Assembly: GCF_023897065.1 (NCBI RefSeq)
Contig: NZ_JAMHIV010000048.1
Location: forward strand, 1-54,187
Direction of reading: 5' to 3'
Source: Crossiella sp. SN42
GTDB lineage: Bacteria > Actinomycetota > Actinomycetes > Mycobacteriales > Pseudonocardiaceae
Length of the DNA stretch: 54,187 nucleotides
Shown here piece by piece: positions 27,304 through 40,902 of this stretch. Under the pieces are notes generated by a model, which saw nothing but the letters and a program-made list of their open reading frames with translations, did no database searches and had not been told where the DNA came from. The first letter of the stretch is position 1. Every line of letters starts with the position of its first letter. The translations under genes were made by a program, and so were the position numbers.

Positions 27304-28146
27304 ATGCCCGCCCCCAACACCGCCCCCACCACCCCGAACGGCCTCCTGACCCGCCCCCTTGACCTCTCCGGCGCACGCCGCGGCGGCCACCCGCCCCGAG
27401 GCCCGCACGGGTGCCACCAGGACCTCCGCCAGACTCCCCGCCTGCGCGCCCGCACCGCTCTGCTGGCCACCGGCACCAGGGCCGCGGTGGCCAGCCACCA
27501 CACCGCCGCCCGCCTGCACGGCCTCGCCCTGCCCTCGACCGAGGGCCCGGAGCACGTCACCGTCCCCCGCACCTACCGCTACCTGCGAAGACACGACCTT
27601 CGCTCGCACACCCGCGCCCTGCCCGGCCACCACGTCACCAGGGTCAACGGGCTGCCCTGCACCACCGTGCCCAGAACGGTCCTGGACCTGGCCCGCGAGC
27701 TCCCCCGGTTACCCGCCATCTGGCTCATCGAGGACGCCCTGCACCGCCGCCTGGTCACCCGCCCCGACCTGGAGACCTGCCTGGCCGAGCTGCCCCGCTC
27801 CCCCGGCGATCGCGACCTGCGCGCGCACCTGGCCGCAGCCACCGGCACGACGGGCACTTTCCTCCAGTGCGCGGCCAGAATCGCCCTCGCCGACGCGGGC
27901 CTGCCCCCGTTCACCCCGAGCTACGACCTGGTCGCCGACGGCGTCACCCTGTGCACGGCCGACGGCGCCTACCCGGAACAGCGGCTGGCCCTGGAGTTCC
28001 AGGACCCGGCCCGCGCCCCGCACTGGCGCTGGCTACCCCTCGGCTGGCGCCTCAAGACCTTCACCTGGCGCGATCTGGTGCACGAGCCGGCCCGCTTCAC
28101 CACCGCGGTCAGCGAGTACCTGAGCGCTCATCAGGAGCCGGACTGA
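27304..28146 (+). CDS. DUF559 / AbiEi-antitoxin-like protein
   Basis: This 280-residue protein has the layout of actinobacterial DUF559 proteins: an N-terminal AbiEi-like winged-helix region (RAAVASHHTAARLHGLALPS), the linker NGLPCTTVPRTVLDLARELP, and a C-terminal Vsr-like nuclease fold (TADGAYPEQRLALEFQD). The conserved Asp/Glu nuclease positions look degenerate. No toxin gene of AbiEii type follows; the next genes are a convergent ABC transporter, so this is an orphan. The ATG at 27304 has no clear ribosome site. The coding strand is unusually C-rich and proline codons abound. Confidence 0.72.
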   Translation: MPAPNTAPTTPNGLLTRPLDLSGARRGGHPPRGPHGCHQDLRQTPRLRARTALLATGTRAAVASHHTAARLHGLALPSTEGPEHVTVPRTYRYLRRHDLRSHTRALPGHHVTRVNGLPCTTVPRTVLDLARELPRLPAIWLIEDALHRRLVTRPDLETCLAELPRSPGDRDLRAHLAAATGTTGTFLQCAARIALADAGLPPFTPSYDLVADGVTLCTADGAYPEQRLALEFQDPARAPHWRWLPLGWRLKTFTWRDLVHEPARFTTAVSEYLSAHQEPD

Positions 28147-28148
28147 GC

Positions 28149-29387
28149 TCAGCGCAGCAGCAGCTTGTCCAGCCGCCGGGTGGTCACCCACATGCCCACC
28201 GCCGCGATCACCATGAAGTACCCGAGGTGGCCCAGCATGCCGATGCCGACGTGCCCCGTGGTGAGCCCGCGCATCAGCTCGACCGCGCGGTAGAGCGGCA
28301 GCCACTCCACGATCCACTGGAGCGGCCGGGGGTAGACCGACAGCGGGTAGAAGGTGCTGCAGAACAGGAACATCGGCATGATCGCCAGCTGCACCAGGTC
28401 GAAGTCCTGCCAGGACCGCATGAACGTGGTGCAGGCCATGCCGGCCGCGGCGAAGGCGAAGGCCACGAACAGGGCCACCGGCAGCGCCAGCAGCGCCCAC
28501 GGCGAGGAGATGAGGTCCATGCCCAGCATCACCAGCAGGAACCCGGTGGAGTACAGCCCACCGCGGATCACCGCCCAGGTGATCTCCCCGACCGCCACGT
28601 CCAGCGGCCCGAGCGAGGTGGCCAGCACCGCGTCGTAGAGCTTGGCGTACTTGAGCTTGAAGAAGACGTTGTAGGTGGCGTCGTTGATGGCGCCGTTCAT
28701 CGCCGAGGAGGCCAGCAACGCAGGCGCGAGGAACATCGCGTAGTCCATCGGCTGCCCGTCCGGACCAGCCACCTGCCCCACCATGCTGCCGAAACCAACG
28801 CCCAGCGAAAGGAGGAAGAACAGTGGCTCCAGAACGCCCGACACCAGATTGAGCCAGGACCGCCGGTTCACCAGCAGCGCCCGCTCGACCATCATCCGGC
28901 CCCGCCCGGCGTAAAGCCCCGCAGGCAGGATGCGCAGCAACGGCCCAGCAGACCGCTCCACCACCGGATGCGCACCGTCCAAGCGCTCACCGACCATCAG
29001 ACCCCCACCCACCCGGTCACCAGCCCCGCGCCCACCACTCCGGCCACCACCAGTCCGGTGGCCACTACCGCCCACCTGCGCACCACCGGTCGGGGCGTCA
29101 CCGGCCACGCCACGACTCCCGCGCGACTGCTCGCCGCCGACGCGGGAATCGCCAGCCGTCTGGCTGCTCCCGCGTGACCGCTCGCCACCGGCCCGGGCAT
29201 CGCTGGCCGCCTTGCTGCCAGCGCTCGACTGCGCACCGCTGCTCTGGGCGTCGCCAGCCGCGTGGCCACCCCCACCCGGCTGCGCGCCACCAGACCGCGC
29301 GCCACCGGACTGGGCGCCACCGGACTGGGCGTCGCGGGCCGTGTGGTGGTCCGCGATGCCGTCCGCTGTCCTGTCGTCGTTCGTCAT
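28149..29387 (-). CDS. ABC-2 type transporter permease with long low-complexity N-terminus
   Basis: This 412-residue membrane protein forms the second permease of the exporter. Residues 131-412 are a normal ABC-2 permease of about six transmembrane helices (LEPLFFLLSLGVGFGSMVG, LLMxGMDLISS region, DFDLVQLAIMPMFLFCSTF). Residues 15-130 are Gly/Ser/Ala/Gln/Arg low complexity, with repeats such as GGAQSGG and SGGARSGG. The ATG at 29387 begins one base after the upstream stop, so coupling argues the extension is translated. An ATG at 28997 (MVGERLDGAH) would give a conventional 282-residue protein. Confidence 0.85.
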   Translation of the reverse strand: MTNDDRTADGIADHHTARDAQSGGAQSGGARSGGAQPGGGGHAAGDAQSSGAQSSAGSKAASDARAGGERSRGSSQTAGDSRVGGEQSRGSRGVAGDAPTGGAQVGGSGHRTGGGRSGGRGAGDRVGGGLMVGERLDGAHPVVERSAGPLLRILPAGLYAGRGRMMVERALLVNRRSWLNLVSGVLEPLFFLLSLGVGFGSMVGQVAGPDGQPMDYAMFLAPALLASSAMNGAINDATYNVFFKLKYAKLYDAVLATSLGPLDVAVGEITWAVIRGGLYSTGFLLVMLGMDLISSPWALLALPVALFVAFAFAAAGMACTTFMRSWQDFDLVQLAIMPMFLFCSTFYPLSVYPRPLQWIVEWLPLYRAVELMRGLTTGHVGIGMLGHLGYFMVIAAVGMWVTTRRLDKLLLR

Positions 29388-29388
29388 G

Positions 29389-30297
29389 TCAGTTCGCCAG
29401 CCTTCGGCGGAAGTTGCGGGCAGCCAGCGCGGCGCCGCCGGCCAGCAGGGCGAGCAGATAGGCGGCGTGGCCCAGCGCGGGCCACAGCTCCAGGCCGCCG
29501 AGGACGGTGCCGCGGGCGAGCTCGGTGCCGTGCCACAGGGGGGTGATCCAGGCGATCGGCTGGACCAGGTCGGGTAGGCGGTCCAGTGGGAAGAAGGTGC
29601 CTGCGAACAGGGTCATCGGCATCAGCACGAAACGGAAGATGTTGCTGAGGGACTGGCCCTCGTCGTCGACCGTGGCGACGTAGGCGACCAGTGGCGCCGC
29701 GAAGGCCATGCCGGCCAGCGTGGCGAACAGCAGGGAGACCAACACCAATGGGCTGCGGACTCCGCCGAAGAAGGCGGCCACCACCAGGTAGATGCCGCCG
29801 GAGAGCAGCAGGCGGGCCGCTGTCCACAGCAGTTGTCCGCCGACGATCTGATAGGGGGTGATGGGTGAGGCGTTGATGCCCCAGTAGACCCGCTGCCACT
29901 TGAACGAGGACAGCACCGGGAAGGTCGACTCACCGGTGGCGTTCTGCACCGCCGCGACCACCAGCAGCGCAGGTGCCAGGTACTCCAGATAGGACACTCC
30001 GCCGGGCACCGACCCCGGCTTGACCTGGGAGCCGATGCCCAGGCCCAGGGCGAGCAGGAACAGCAGCGGCTGTCCGACGCTGGAGAAGAAGGTGGCCCGC
30101 CAGTTGCGCTTGTACCAGGTCCACTTTCCTTCCACCACAAGGAAAGCGGCCCGCCACGCGCCGACCGGCCGTCCCGTGGCGCGACGGCGCGGCCGGGTGC
30201 CGATCGGTCCTTCGGCCGGGTCGGTGGCCGGGTACGCGGAGGCGGCGGGTGCCGGGTGGGTGGCGCCGGTGGGCGCCGGGTGGGTGGAGTCGCTCAT
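29389..30297 (-). CDS. ABC-2 type transporter permease
   Basis: This 302-residue permease starts with a Pro/Ala/Thr-rich soluble stretch (about 1-45), then a typical ABC-2 membrane domain: QPLLFLLALGLGIGSQVKPG, LEYLAPALLVVAAVQNATGE, FVLMPMTLFAGTFFPLDRLP. The last two are signatures of the NodJ/DrrB type. Its ATG overlaps the ATPase stop by one base (TGATG). It probably pairs with the second permease as a heterodimer exporting lipids, polysaccharide or drugs; the substrate is unknown. Confidence 0.93.
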   Translation of the reverse strand: MSDSTHPAPTGATHPAPAASAYPATDPAEGPIGTRPRRRATGRPVGAWRAAFLVVEGKWTWYKRNWRATFFSSVGQPLLFLLALGLGIGSQVKPGSVPGGVSYLEYLAPALLVVAAVQNATGESTFPVLSSFKWQRVYWGINASPITPYQIVGGQLLWTAARLLLSGGIYLVVAAFFGGVRSPLVLVSLLFATLAGMAFAAPLVAYVATVDDEGQSLSNIFRFVLMPMTLFAGTFFPLDRLPDLVQPIAWITPLWHGTELARGTVLGGLELWPALGHAAYLLALLAGGAALAARNFRRRLAN

Positions 30298-31229
30298 CAG
30301 TCCACCAGCGTTCGGCCGGTGAGCCGGAGGAACACGTCCTCCAGCGAGCTGCGGCGGACCAGGCTGGACACCGGGCGGATACCGCGTTCGACCGCGGCGG
30401 CCAGGGCCGACTCGCCGTCGGCGGTGTAGAGCAGCAGGCGGTCGGGCAGGATCTCGACGCGGTCGGCCAGGTCGGCGACCGTGGGCGCGGCCTCGCTCTG
30501 GTGGCCGGGGGCGAAGCGGAGCTCGAGGACCTCGCGGGTGGAGTGCGCGGCGATCAGGTCGGCCGGGGAGCCTTCGGCGACGATGTGGCCGTTGTCCATC
30601 ACCACCAGGCGGTCGCAGAGCTGCTCGGCCTCGTCCATGTAGTGGGTGGTGATGATCAGGGTGACGCCTTGCTGCTTGAGCCGGAACAGCCTGTCCCACA
30701 ACAGGTGCCGGGCTTGCGGGTCCAGGCCGGTGGTCGGCTCGTCGAGCAGCAGCAGCTCGGGGTCGTTGACCAGGGAGCGGGCGATGGTGAGTCGTCGCTT
30801 CATGCCGCCGGAGAGGGACTCGACCTCGGCGTCGGCGCGGTCGGTGAGCTTGGCGAAGTCCAGCAGCTCGGTGGCCTTCTCCCGCACGTGCGCGCGGGAG
30901 AGGCCGAAGTAGCGGCCGTAGAGCTGGAGGTTCTGCCGGACGGTGAGCTCGTTGTCCAGGTTGTCCTGCTGCGGCACCACACCGATGCGGGCGCGGATCT
31001 GGGGGCCGTGCACGTCCGGGTCGAGGCCGAGCACGGACAGCTCGCCGCCGCTGCGCGGGGACACGCAGGCGATCATCCGCATGGTGGAGGACTTGCCTGC
31101 GCCGTTGGGTCCGAGGAAGCCGAAGGCCTCACCCGCACCGACCTTCACGTCGATGCCGCGGACCGCCTCGAAGTCGCCGAAACGTTTGCTGAGCCCGTTC
31201 GCCTCGACCAGCCAACCGTCGCCGTTCAC
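30297..31229 (-). CDS. ABC transporter ATP-binding protein (DrrA/NodI type)
   Basis: This ATPase of about 310 residues has Walker A GPNGAGKSS, Q-loop VVPQQDNLD, signature LSGGMKRR, Walker B LLLLDEP and the H-loop His in IITTHYMDEAEQL. The C-terminal extension of about 80 residues (RRSSLEDVFLRLTGR) is that of drug- and lipid-exporter ATPases. The GTG at 31229 (MNGDGWLVEANGLSKRFG) is chosen by alignment of the first strand; a GTG at 31253 is possible. Three genes (ATPase, permease, permease) overlap or abut and form one operon after ndk's terminator. Confidence 0.95.
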   Translation of the reverse strand: MNGDGWLVEANGLSKRFGDFEAVRGIDVKVGAGEAFGFLGPNGAGKSSTMRMIACVSPRSGGELSVLGLDPDVHGPQIRARIGVVPQQDNLDNELTVRQNLQLYGRYFGLSRAHVREKATELLDFAKLTDRADAEVESLSGGMKRRLTIARSLVNDPELLLLDEPTTGLDPQARHLLWDRLFRLKQQGVTLIITTHYMDEAEQLCDRLVVMDNGHIVAEGSPADLIAAHSTREVLELRFAPGHQSEAAPTVADLADRVEILPDRLLLYTADGESALAAAVERGIRPVSSLVRRSSLEDVFLRLTGRTLVD

Positions 31230-31289
31230 GCAGGCGACGGTAACCGAGAGCACCGACAGAACAGAACGAGTTTTCCGCCGGACACAGCA

Positions 31290-31321
31290 AGGGCGCCCTC
31301 GCTGACCTGCGAGGACGCCCT
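31290..31321 (-). terminator. Probable terminator of ndk
   Basis: Arms 31290-31302 and 31309-31321 pair over 13 positions with one mismatch and a 6-base loop, 22 nt downstream of the ndk stop. On the minus strand a TTGCTGT stretch follows the hairpin. Confidence 0.65.
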
Positions 31322-31343
31322 GCCGAGTGCTACCAGGCCGGAC

Positions 31344-31760
31344 TCAGCCGGCCAGGTTGGGGAACCAGAGCTTGATCTCGCGGGCGGCGGACTCCGGGGA
31401 GTCGGAGCCGTGCACGAGGTTGAACTGGGTCTCCAGGGCGAAGTCGCCGCGGATGGTGCCGGGGGTGGCCTTCTCGACCGGGTCGGTGCCACCGGCGAGC
31501 TGACGGAAGGCCGGGATGGCGCGGGTGCCCTCGACCACGGCGGCCACCAGCGGGCCGGAGGTGATGAAGTCGAGCAGGCTGCCGAAGAACGGCTTGCCGT
31601 CGTGCTCGGCGTAGTGCTGCTCGGCAACGCCGCGCTCGACGTTGCGCAGCTCCAGCGCGACCAGCTTCAGGCCCTTGCGCTCGATGCGGGAGATGACCTC
31701 GCCGACCAGGCCACGGGCAACGCCGTCGGGCTTGACCAGGACCAGGGTGCGCTCGCTCAC
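31344..31760 (-). CDS. ndk: Nucleoside diphosphate kinase
   Basis: Ndk equilibrates nucleoside di- and triphosphates through a phosphohistidine, keeping CTP, UTP, GTP and dNTP pools balanced. The 138-residue protein begins [22 protein letters not shown] and contains [12 protein letters not shown] with active-site His117. The GTG at 31760 is preceded by AAGGAG. In the conserved actinobacterial order ndk follows folC-DUF4233 directly; here about 9 kb of accessory genes separate them. Confidence 0.98.
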   Translation of the reverse strand: MSERTLVLVKPDGVARGLVGEVISRIERKGLKLVALELRNVERGVAEQHYAEHDGKPFFGSLLDFITSGPLVAAVVEGTRAIPAFRQLAGGTDPVEKATPGTIRGDFALETQFNLVHGSDSPESAAREIKLWFPNLAG

Positions 31761-31776
31761 GACGTACTTTCTCCTT

Positions 31777-31809
31777 GTTCGGGGTACCGGCGCGGTTCGG
31801 GGTACCGGC
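31777..31809. repeat. Two direct repeats in the ndk leader
   Basis: GTTCGGGGTACCGGC occurs at 31777-31791 and 31795-31809, 18 bp apart, immediately upstream of the ndk ribosome site. A partial third copy (GGGTACC) follows at about 31829. The function is unknown; the repeats could be regulator sites or slippage products. Confidence 0.7.
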
Positions 31810-31847
31810 TGGGGATGCTCGCGCGCAGGGTACCTGGCGCGACCCGT

Positions 31848-32249
31848 TCAGCCCCGCCCGCTCCCCCGCTTCGCGCTCCGGCGCAGCTGGATGATGCGCG
31901 CGTACCCGGGCACCGCGACCAGCAGCACGCCCAGGATCGCCGCCAGCAGCAGCGCCACGCCCAGCGGCAGCGTGCCCGTGATGCCGAAGTAGGAGATCTG
32001 CACGTCCTGGCCGTTCTCCAGGATGAACACCAGCAGTAGCAACAGCACCACGGCCGCCACCACGAACACCGTCCACAGCCCGCCGAGGCGGTTCCGCTTG
32101 GGCTCGGTGGTGGTGCTCTGCGCGCCCCGCTCGGTGGCGGCGCGCTCGGTGGCGTGGCGGCGGGCCGCACGCGGGTCGGCGACCGGGTCGGGGCGCTGGT
32201 GCTCTCCGGTGCGGTGACCGGGGCTTTCGGGGATGTGGGCTTCGCTCAT
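31848..32249 (-). CDS. LapA-domain (DUF1049) membrane protein
   Basis: This 133-residue protein has a hydrophilic Arg/Glu/Thr-rich N-terminus (1-55) and two transmembrane helices (about 57-79 and 92-114). LENGQDVQISYFG between the helices is the LapA/DUF1049 signature (canonical xxNxxxVxxxFxG). In Gram-negatives LapA modulates lipopolysaccharide assembly; the role in actinobacteria is not established. It stands alone between ndk and the pullulanase gene. Confidence 0.85.
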   Translation of the reverse strand: MSEAHIPESPGHRTGEHQRPDPVADPRAARRHATERAATERGAQSTTTEPKRNRLGGLWTVFVVAAVVLLLLLVFILENGQDVQISYFGITGTLPLGVALLLAAILGVLLVAVPGYARIIQLRRSAKRGSGRG

Positions 32250-32343
32250 CGTGGTGCCTGCCTTCCAGCGCGGGATCTCCCCAGGTACTTCGGCTACCCA
32301 CGGCGGGGACTCGATTCACCAGTTGGGCGAAACAGCGCTCCGG

Positions 32344-38121
<5,778 letters not shown>

Positions 38122-38136
38122 GGCGACCTCCTTGTC

Positions 38137-38148
38137 GCAAGCTTTTGC
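38137..38148. promoter_or_regulatory. LacI/MalR-type operator candidate at the amylopullulanase start
   Basis: GCAA-GCTT-TTGC is an imperfect-centred 12-bp inverted repeat lying just upstream of the ribosome site of the amylopullulanase gene. LacI-family maltose regulators of actinobacteria bind similar TTGCAA-type half-sites. The regulator is not in this window, so this rests on pattern and context only. Confidence 0.3.
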
Positions 38149-38257
38149 ACACCCGAACGGGCGGGTCGGCAGAAAACCACGCGGCTCTCCGGAAGGCAAT
38201 ACTCCATTTACCTGCAAGGATTTTCAGCGCAGGACCGGAGGATGAACCAGGGGTCTA

Positions 38258-38282
38258 CCCAGTCCAGCTGGCGGAGACTGGG
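38258..38282 (+). promoter_or_regulatory. Inverted repeat overlapping the leader of the orphan response regulator
   Basis: CCCAGTC (38258-38264) pairs with GACTGGG (38276-38282), ending 3 nt before the ATG at 38286. The loop contains the Shine-Dalgarno-like GGCGGAG, so the element could act as an operator or mask the ribosome site. Confidence 0.4.
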
Positions 38283-38285
38283 GCG

Positions 38286-38891
38286 ATGAGTCGAGCGCCC
38301 ATCCGCGTGCTCGTCGTCGACGACGAGCGGTACCTGGCCGACCTGGTGGCCATGGCGTTGCGCTACGACGGGTTCGACACCGCCGTGGCCAGCAGTGGCG
38401 CGGAGGCGCGGGCGGTGACCACCAGCTTCGCCCCCGACCTGATCCTGCTGGACGCGCCGCTGCCGGAGATCTCCGGCCGGTCCTGGCGGCGGGACGGCCG
38501 GGACGTGCCGGTGGTGTTCCTGGCCAAGCCGTTCAGCCTGCAGGAGCTGACCGTACGGGTGCGCACGGTGCTGCGCGCCCGTACGGACCACACGCTCTCC
38601 CTTGCCGATCTGGAGCTCGACGCGCAGGCGCACGAGGTGCGCAGGCACGGCGAGGTGGTCGACCTGACGCCGACCGAGTTCACCCTGCTGCACTACCTGC
38701 TGGCCAACGCGGGCCAGGTGCTGACCAAGCAGCAGATCCTGGCCCACGTGTGGCAGTACGACTTCAACGGCGACGCCGCGGTGGTGCAGACCTACATCTC
38801 CTACCTGCGCCGCAAGATCGACCGTCGGCCGCCGCGGCTCATCCACACCGTGACCAGGGTCGGCTACGTGCTGCGGCTGCCACCGGGCTGA
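38286..38891 (+). CDS. OmpR-family response regulator with truncated receiver domain
   Basis: This 201-residue protein joins a receiver-like domain (1-95) to a complete winged-helix output domain (about 105-199; DLTPTEFTLLHYLLANAGQV and YISYLRRKID). The acidic pair Asp12-Asp13, putative phosphoacceptor Asp56 (LILLDAPLPE) and Lys81 (AKPFSL) are present. However VPVVFLA joins directly to KPFSL, so about 22 residues that normally hold the conserved Thr/Ser, helix 4 and strand 5 start are missing, plus about four after LPEISG. No histidine kinase is adjacent. It is divergent from the amylopullulanase gene and may control it, probably without normal phosphorylation switching. Confidence 0.88.
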   Translation: MSRAPIRVLVVDDERYLADLVAMALRYDGFDTAVASSGAEARAVTTSFAPDLILLDAPLPEISGRSWRRDGRDVPVVFLAKPFSLQELTVRVRTVLRARTDHTLSLADLELDAQAHEVRRHGEVVDLTPTEFTLLHYLLANAGQVLTKQQILAHVWQYDFNGDAAVVQTYISYLRRKIDRRPPRLIHTVTRVGYVLRLPPG

Positions 38892-38895
38892 GCGG

Positions 38896-40449
38896 TCAGC
38901 GCCGCTCCGGCTTCAAGGTGGTCGACCACAGTGAGCGGGCGTCCTGGTCGCGCAGGTGCACGGTCAGCCTGCCGCTCGGGCCGTCGATCTTGACCTGGCC
39001 GAAGTGCTGGAACCCGGCCATCGGCGAGGTGTTCGGCGCGGGCGGCGCGTTGACGAAGACCGCCCGGGGACCGAAGGTGGGGTCCAGCTTGTTGGGGCCG
39101 AACGCGCCCGCGTGCAGCGGCCCGGAGACGAACTCCCAGAACGGGCTGAACTCGGTGAAGGCGGCCCGTTCCGGCGCGTAGTGGTGCGCCGCGGTGTAGT
39201 GCACGTCCGCGGTCAGCCACACCACGTTGCGCACCCGGCGGCGGTGGATCTCCCGCAGCACCAGCGCGAGCTCGGCCTCCCGGCCCGCGGGCGCGCCCGG
39301 CTGGCCGTTGGCCACGCCCTCGATGTTCACGCCGTCCGGCACGACCAGCCCGATCGGCAGGTCCGCGGCGATGATCTTCCAGGTGGCCCGGGACCGGTCC
39401 AATTCCCTGGTCAGCCAGCGGGTCTGGGCCGCGCCGAGGATCGGCTCGAACGGCGCGGTGCCCGGGGTGTTGGCGCCCTTGTAGGTACGCATGTCCAGCA
39501 CGAAGACGTCCAGGTGCGGACCATAGGAGATCTTGCGGTAGACCCGGCCGTCCACCGCGTCCGCCTTGCGCACCGGCAGCCACTCGTGGAAGGCCTGGAA
39601 GGCACGCTGGGCCAGCACGTCCACCCGCTTCTCGGTGTAGCGGGCGTCGTCCAGGATCTCGCCGGGATACCAGTTGTTGGTGACCTCGTGGTCGTCCCAC
39701 TGGTTCAGCTGCGGGACCTGGGCGTTGAACCGGCGCACGTGCTCGTCGAGCAGGTTGTAGGCGAACTGGCCCCGGTACTCAGCCAGGGTCTCGGCCACCT
39801 TGGTCTTCTCCGGGGTGACCAGGTTGCGCCAGGTGCGGCCGTCGGGCAGCAGCACGGTCTCGCTGAGCGGGCCGTCGGAGTAGACGGTGTCGCCGCTGCA
39901 CAGGAAGAAGTCCGGGCGCAGCGCGGCCATCCGGGAGTAGATGGTCATGCCGCCCAGGTCGGGGTTGATGCCCCAGCCCTGGCCGACGATGTCGCCGGAC
40001 CACAGGAAGTTGACGTCCTGGCGGCTGCGCGGGGCGGTACGGAAGGAGCCGAGCACCGGCTCGCTGGCCGCGCGGCCGTCGAGCTCGCAGGCGGTCACCC
40101 GGACGTGGTAGTCGCGACCCGCGGTGAGTCCGGCGACCCGGAGCTCGCCGGTGCCGTCGGTGGCCGGGGTGAGCGCGGGACCCCAGAACTGGCGGGCGTG
40201 CCGGAAGTTCTCGTCCCTGGCCACCTCGACCCGCAGCCGGGACGGGCGGTCGGCGCGGGCCCAGACGACCGCGGAGTCGCCGTCGACCTCGCCGAACTGG
40301 ATGCCGTGGCTGAGTCGGGGGCGGGTGCTGGGCACGAGCGGGGCGGCGGAGACGGTGGTGGGCAGCAGCAGGCCGGTGGCGATCGCCCCGGCGCCCGCCG
40401 CGCCGTAACGCAGCAGGGAGCGTCGGTTCAGTCCTGGGGTTTCGGGCAC
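38896..40449 (-). CDS. phoD: PhoD-like alkaline phosphatase/phosphodiesterase, Tat-exported
   Basis: This 517-residue protein has a Tat signal (NRRSLLRYGAAG with Arg9-Arg10), an N-terminal fibronectin-like PhoD_N domain (SHGIQFGEVDGDSAVVWARA) and a metallophosphatase domain with LWSGDIVGQG, CSGDTVYSDG, QLNQWDDHEVTNNW and WLTADVHYTAA, all metal-site motifs of the PhoD family. These Ca/Fe enzymes release phosphate from phosphodiesters such as teichoic acid or phospholipids. The GTG at 40449 has poor Shine-Dalgarno spacing. The gene converges on the orphan response regulator (5-nt gap). No Pho box was recognised upstream. Confidence 0.94.
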   Translation of the reverse strand: MPETPGLNRRSLLRYGAAGAGAIATGLLLPTTVSAAPLVPSTRPRLSHGIQFGEVDGDSAVVWARADRPSRLRVEVARDENFRHARQFWGPALTPATDGTGELRVAGLTAGRDYHVRVTACELDGRAASEPVLGSFRTAPRSRQDVNFLWSGDIVGQGWGINPDLGGMTIYSRMAALRPDFFLCSGDTVYSDGPLSETVLLPDGRTWRNLVTPEKTKVAETLAEYRGQFAYNLLDEHVRRFNAQVPQLNQWDDHEVTNNWYPGEILDDARYTEKRVDVLAQRAFQAFHEWLPVRKADAVDGRVYRKISYGPHLDVFVLDMRTYKGANTPGTAPFEPILGAAQTRWLTRELDRSRATWKIIAADLPIGLVVPDGVNIEGVANGQPGAPAGREAELALVLREIHRRRVRNVVWLTADVHYTAAHHYAPERAAFTEFSPFWEFVSGPLHAGAFGPNKLDPTFGPRAVFVNAPPAPNTSPMAGFQHFGQVKIDGPSGRLTVHLRDQDARSLWSTTLKPERR

Positions 40450-40608
40450 TCCCGGGTTGTAGTCGCCGAGTGCGACCGCTGGTCAACCGGCAGGCGGACA
40501 GCAGGTGAACCTGTCCTCCGACCGAATGAAGCCGCGCAACCCGATTGGGCTCTTTTCCGTCTAGAGATGTGACGGGCTTGTCGGGGGCCCGGCGAGAAGG
40601 GGTTGCGC

Positions 40609-40869
40609 ATGGAGAAACACATGACCGCCCTCCGTTTCCTGGTGGCCGCCGGCTGGTCCGGCACCCCACTGGGCGATGCACGCGATCCGGACGCCCTGCT
40701 GTACGTGCGCAGGCTCGGTGTCATCGCGGACGCGGTGCTGGTCCTCGGGCCCGAGGAGGCCGAGGCGAAACGGATGATCGACGGCCGGGTGACCTGGCAG
40801 GTCAGCGGTTCGGTCGCCGAGGTCGTCGACGCGGTGCTGGAGCTGCCGCATCTACTAGTCGCCGGCTGA
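40609..40869 (+). CDS. Small protein of unknown function
   Basis: I do not recognise this 86-residue protein. It reads LRFLVAAGWSGTPLGDARDP then ALLYVRRLGVIADAVLVLGP, and ends WQVSGSVAEVVDAVLELPHL. It is soluble, with alternating beta strands and helices and no Cys. AAGGGG lies 6 nt before the ATG at 40609; an ATG at 40621 also has GGAG at 6 nt. Normal GC-rich codon use supports coding. It is divergent from phoD and followed by the second DnaA-box-like pair and a terminator. Confidence 0.7.
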   Translation: MEKHMTALRFLVAAGWSGTPLGDARDPDALLYVRRLGVIADAVLVLGPEEAEAKRMIDGRVTWQVSGSVAEVVDAVLELPHLLVAG

Positions 40870-40902
40870 CTGTGCAAGCCGGGACTCCCCGGAACCGGGC
40901 AC

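Noticed and set aside
25200-27572. Longer start for the TIGR03960 protein (to 27572)
   Set aside because: The extra N-terminus is Arg/Trp-rich, lies opposite the DUF559 gene and crosses the DnaA-box pair. The GTG at 27164 fits the family start.
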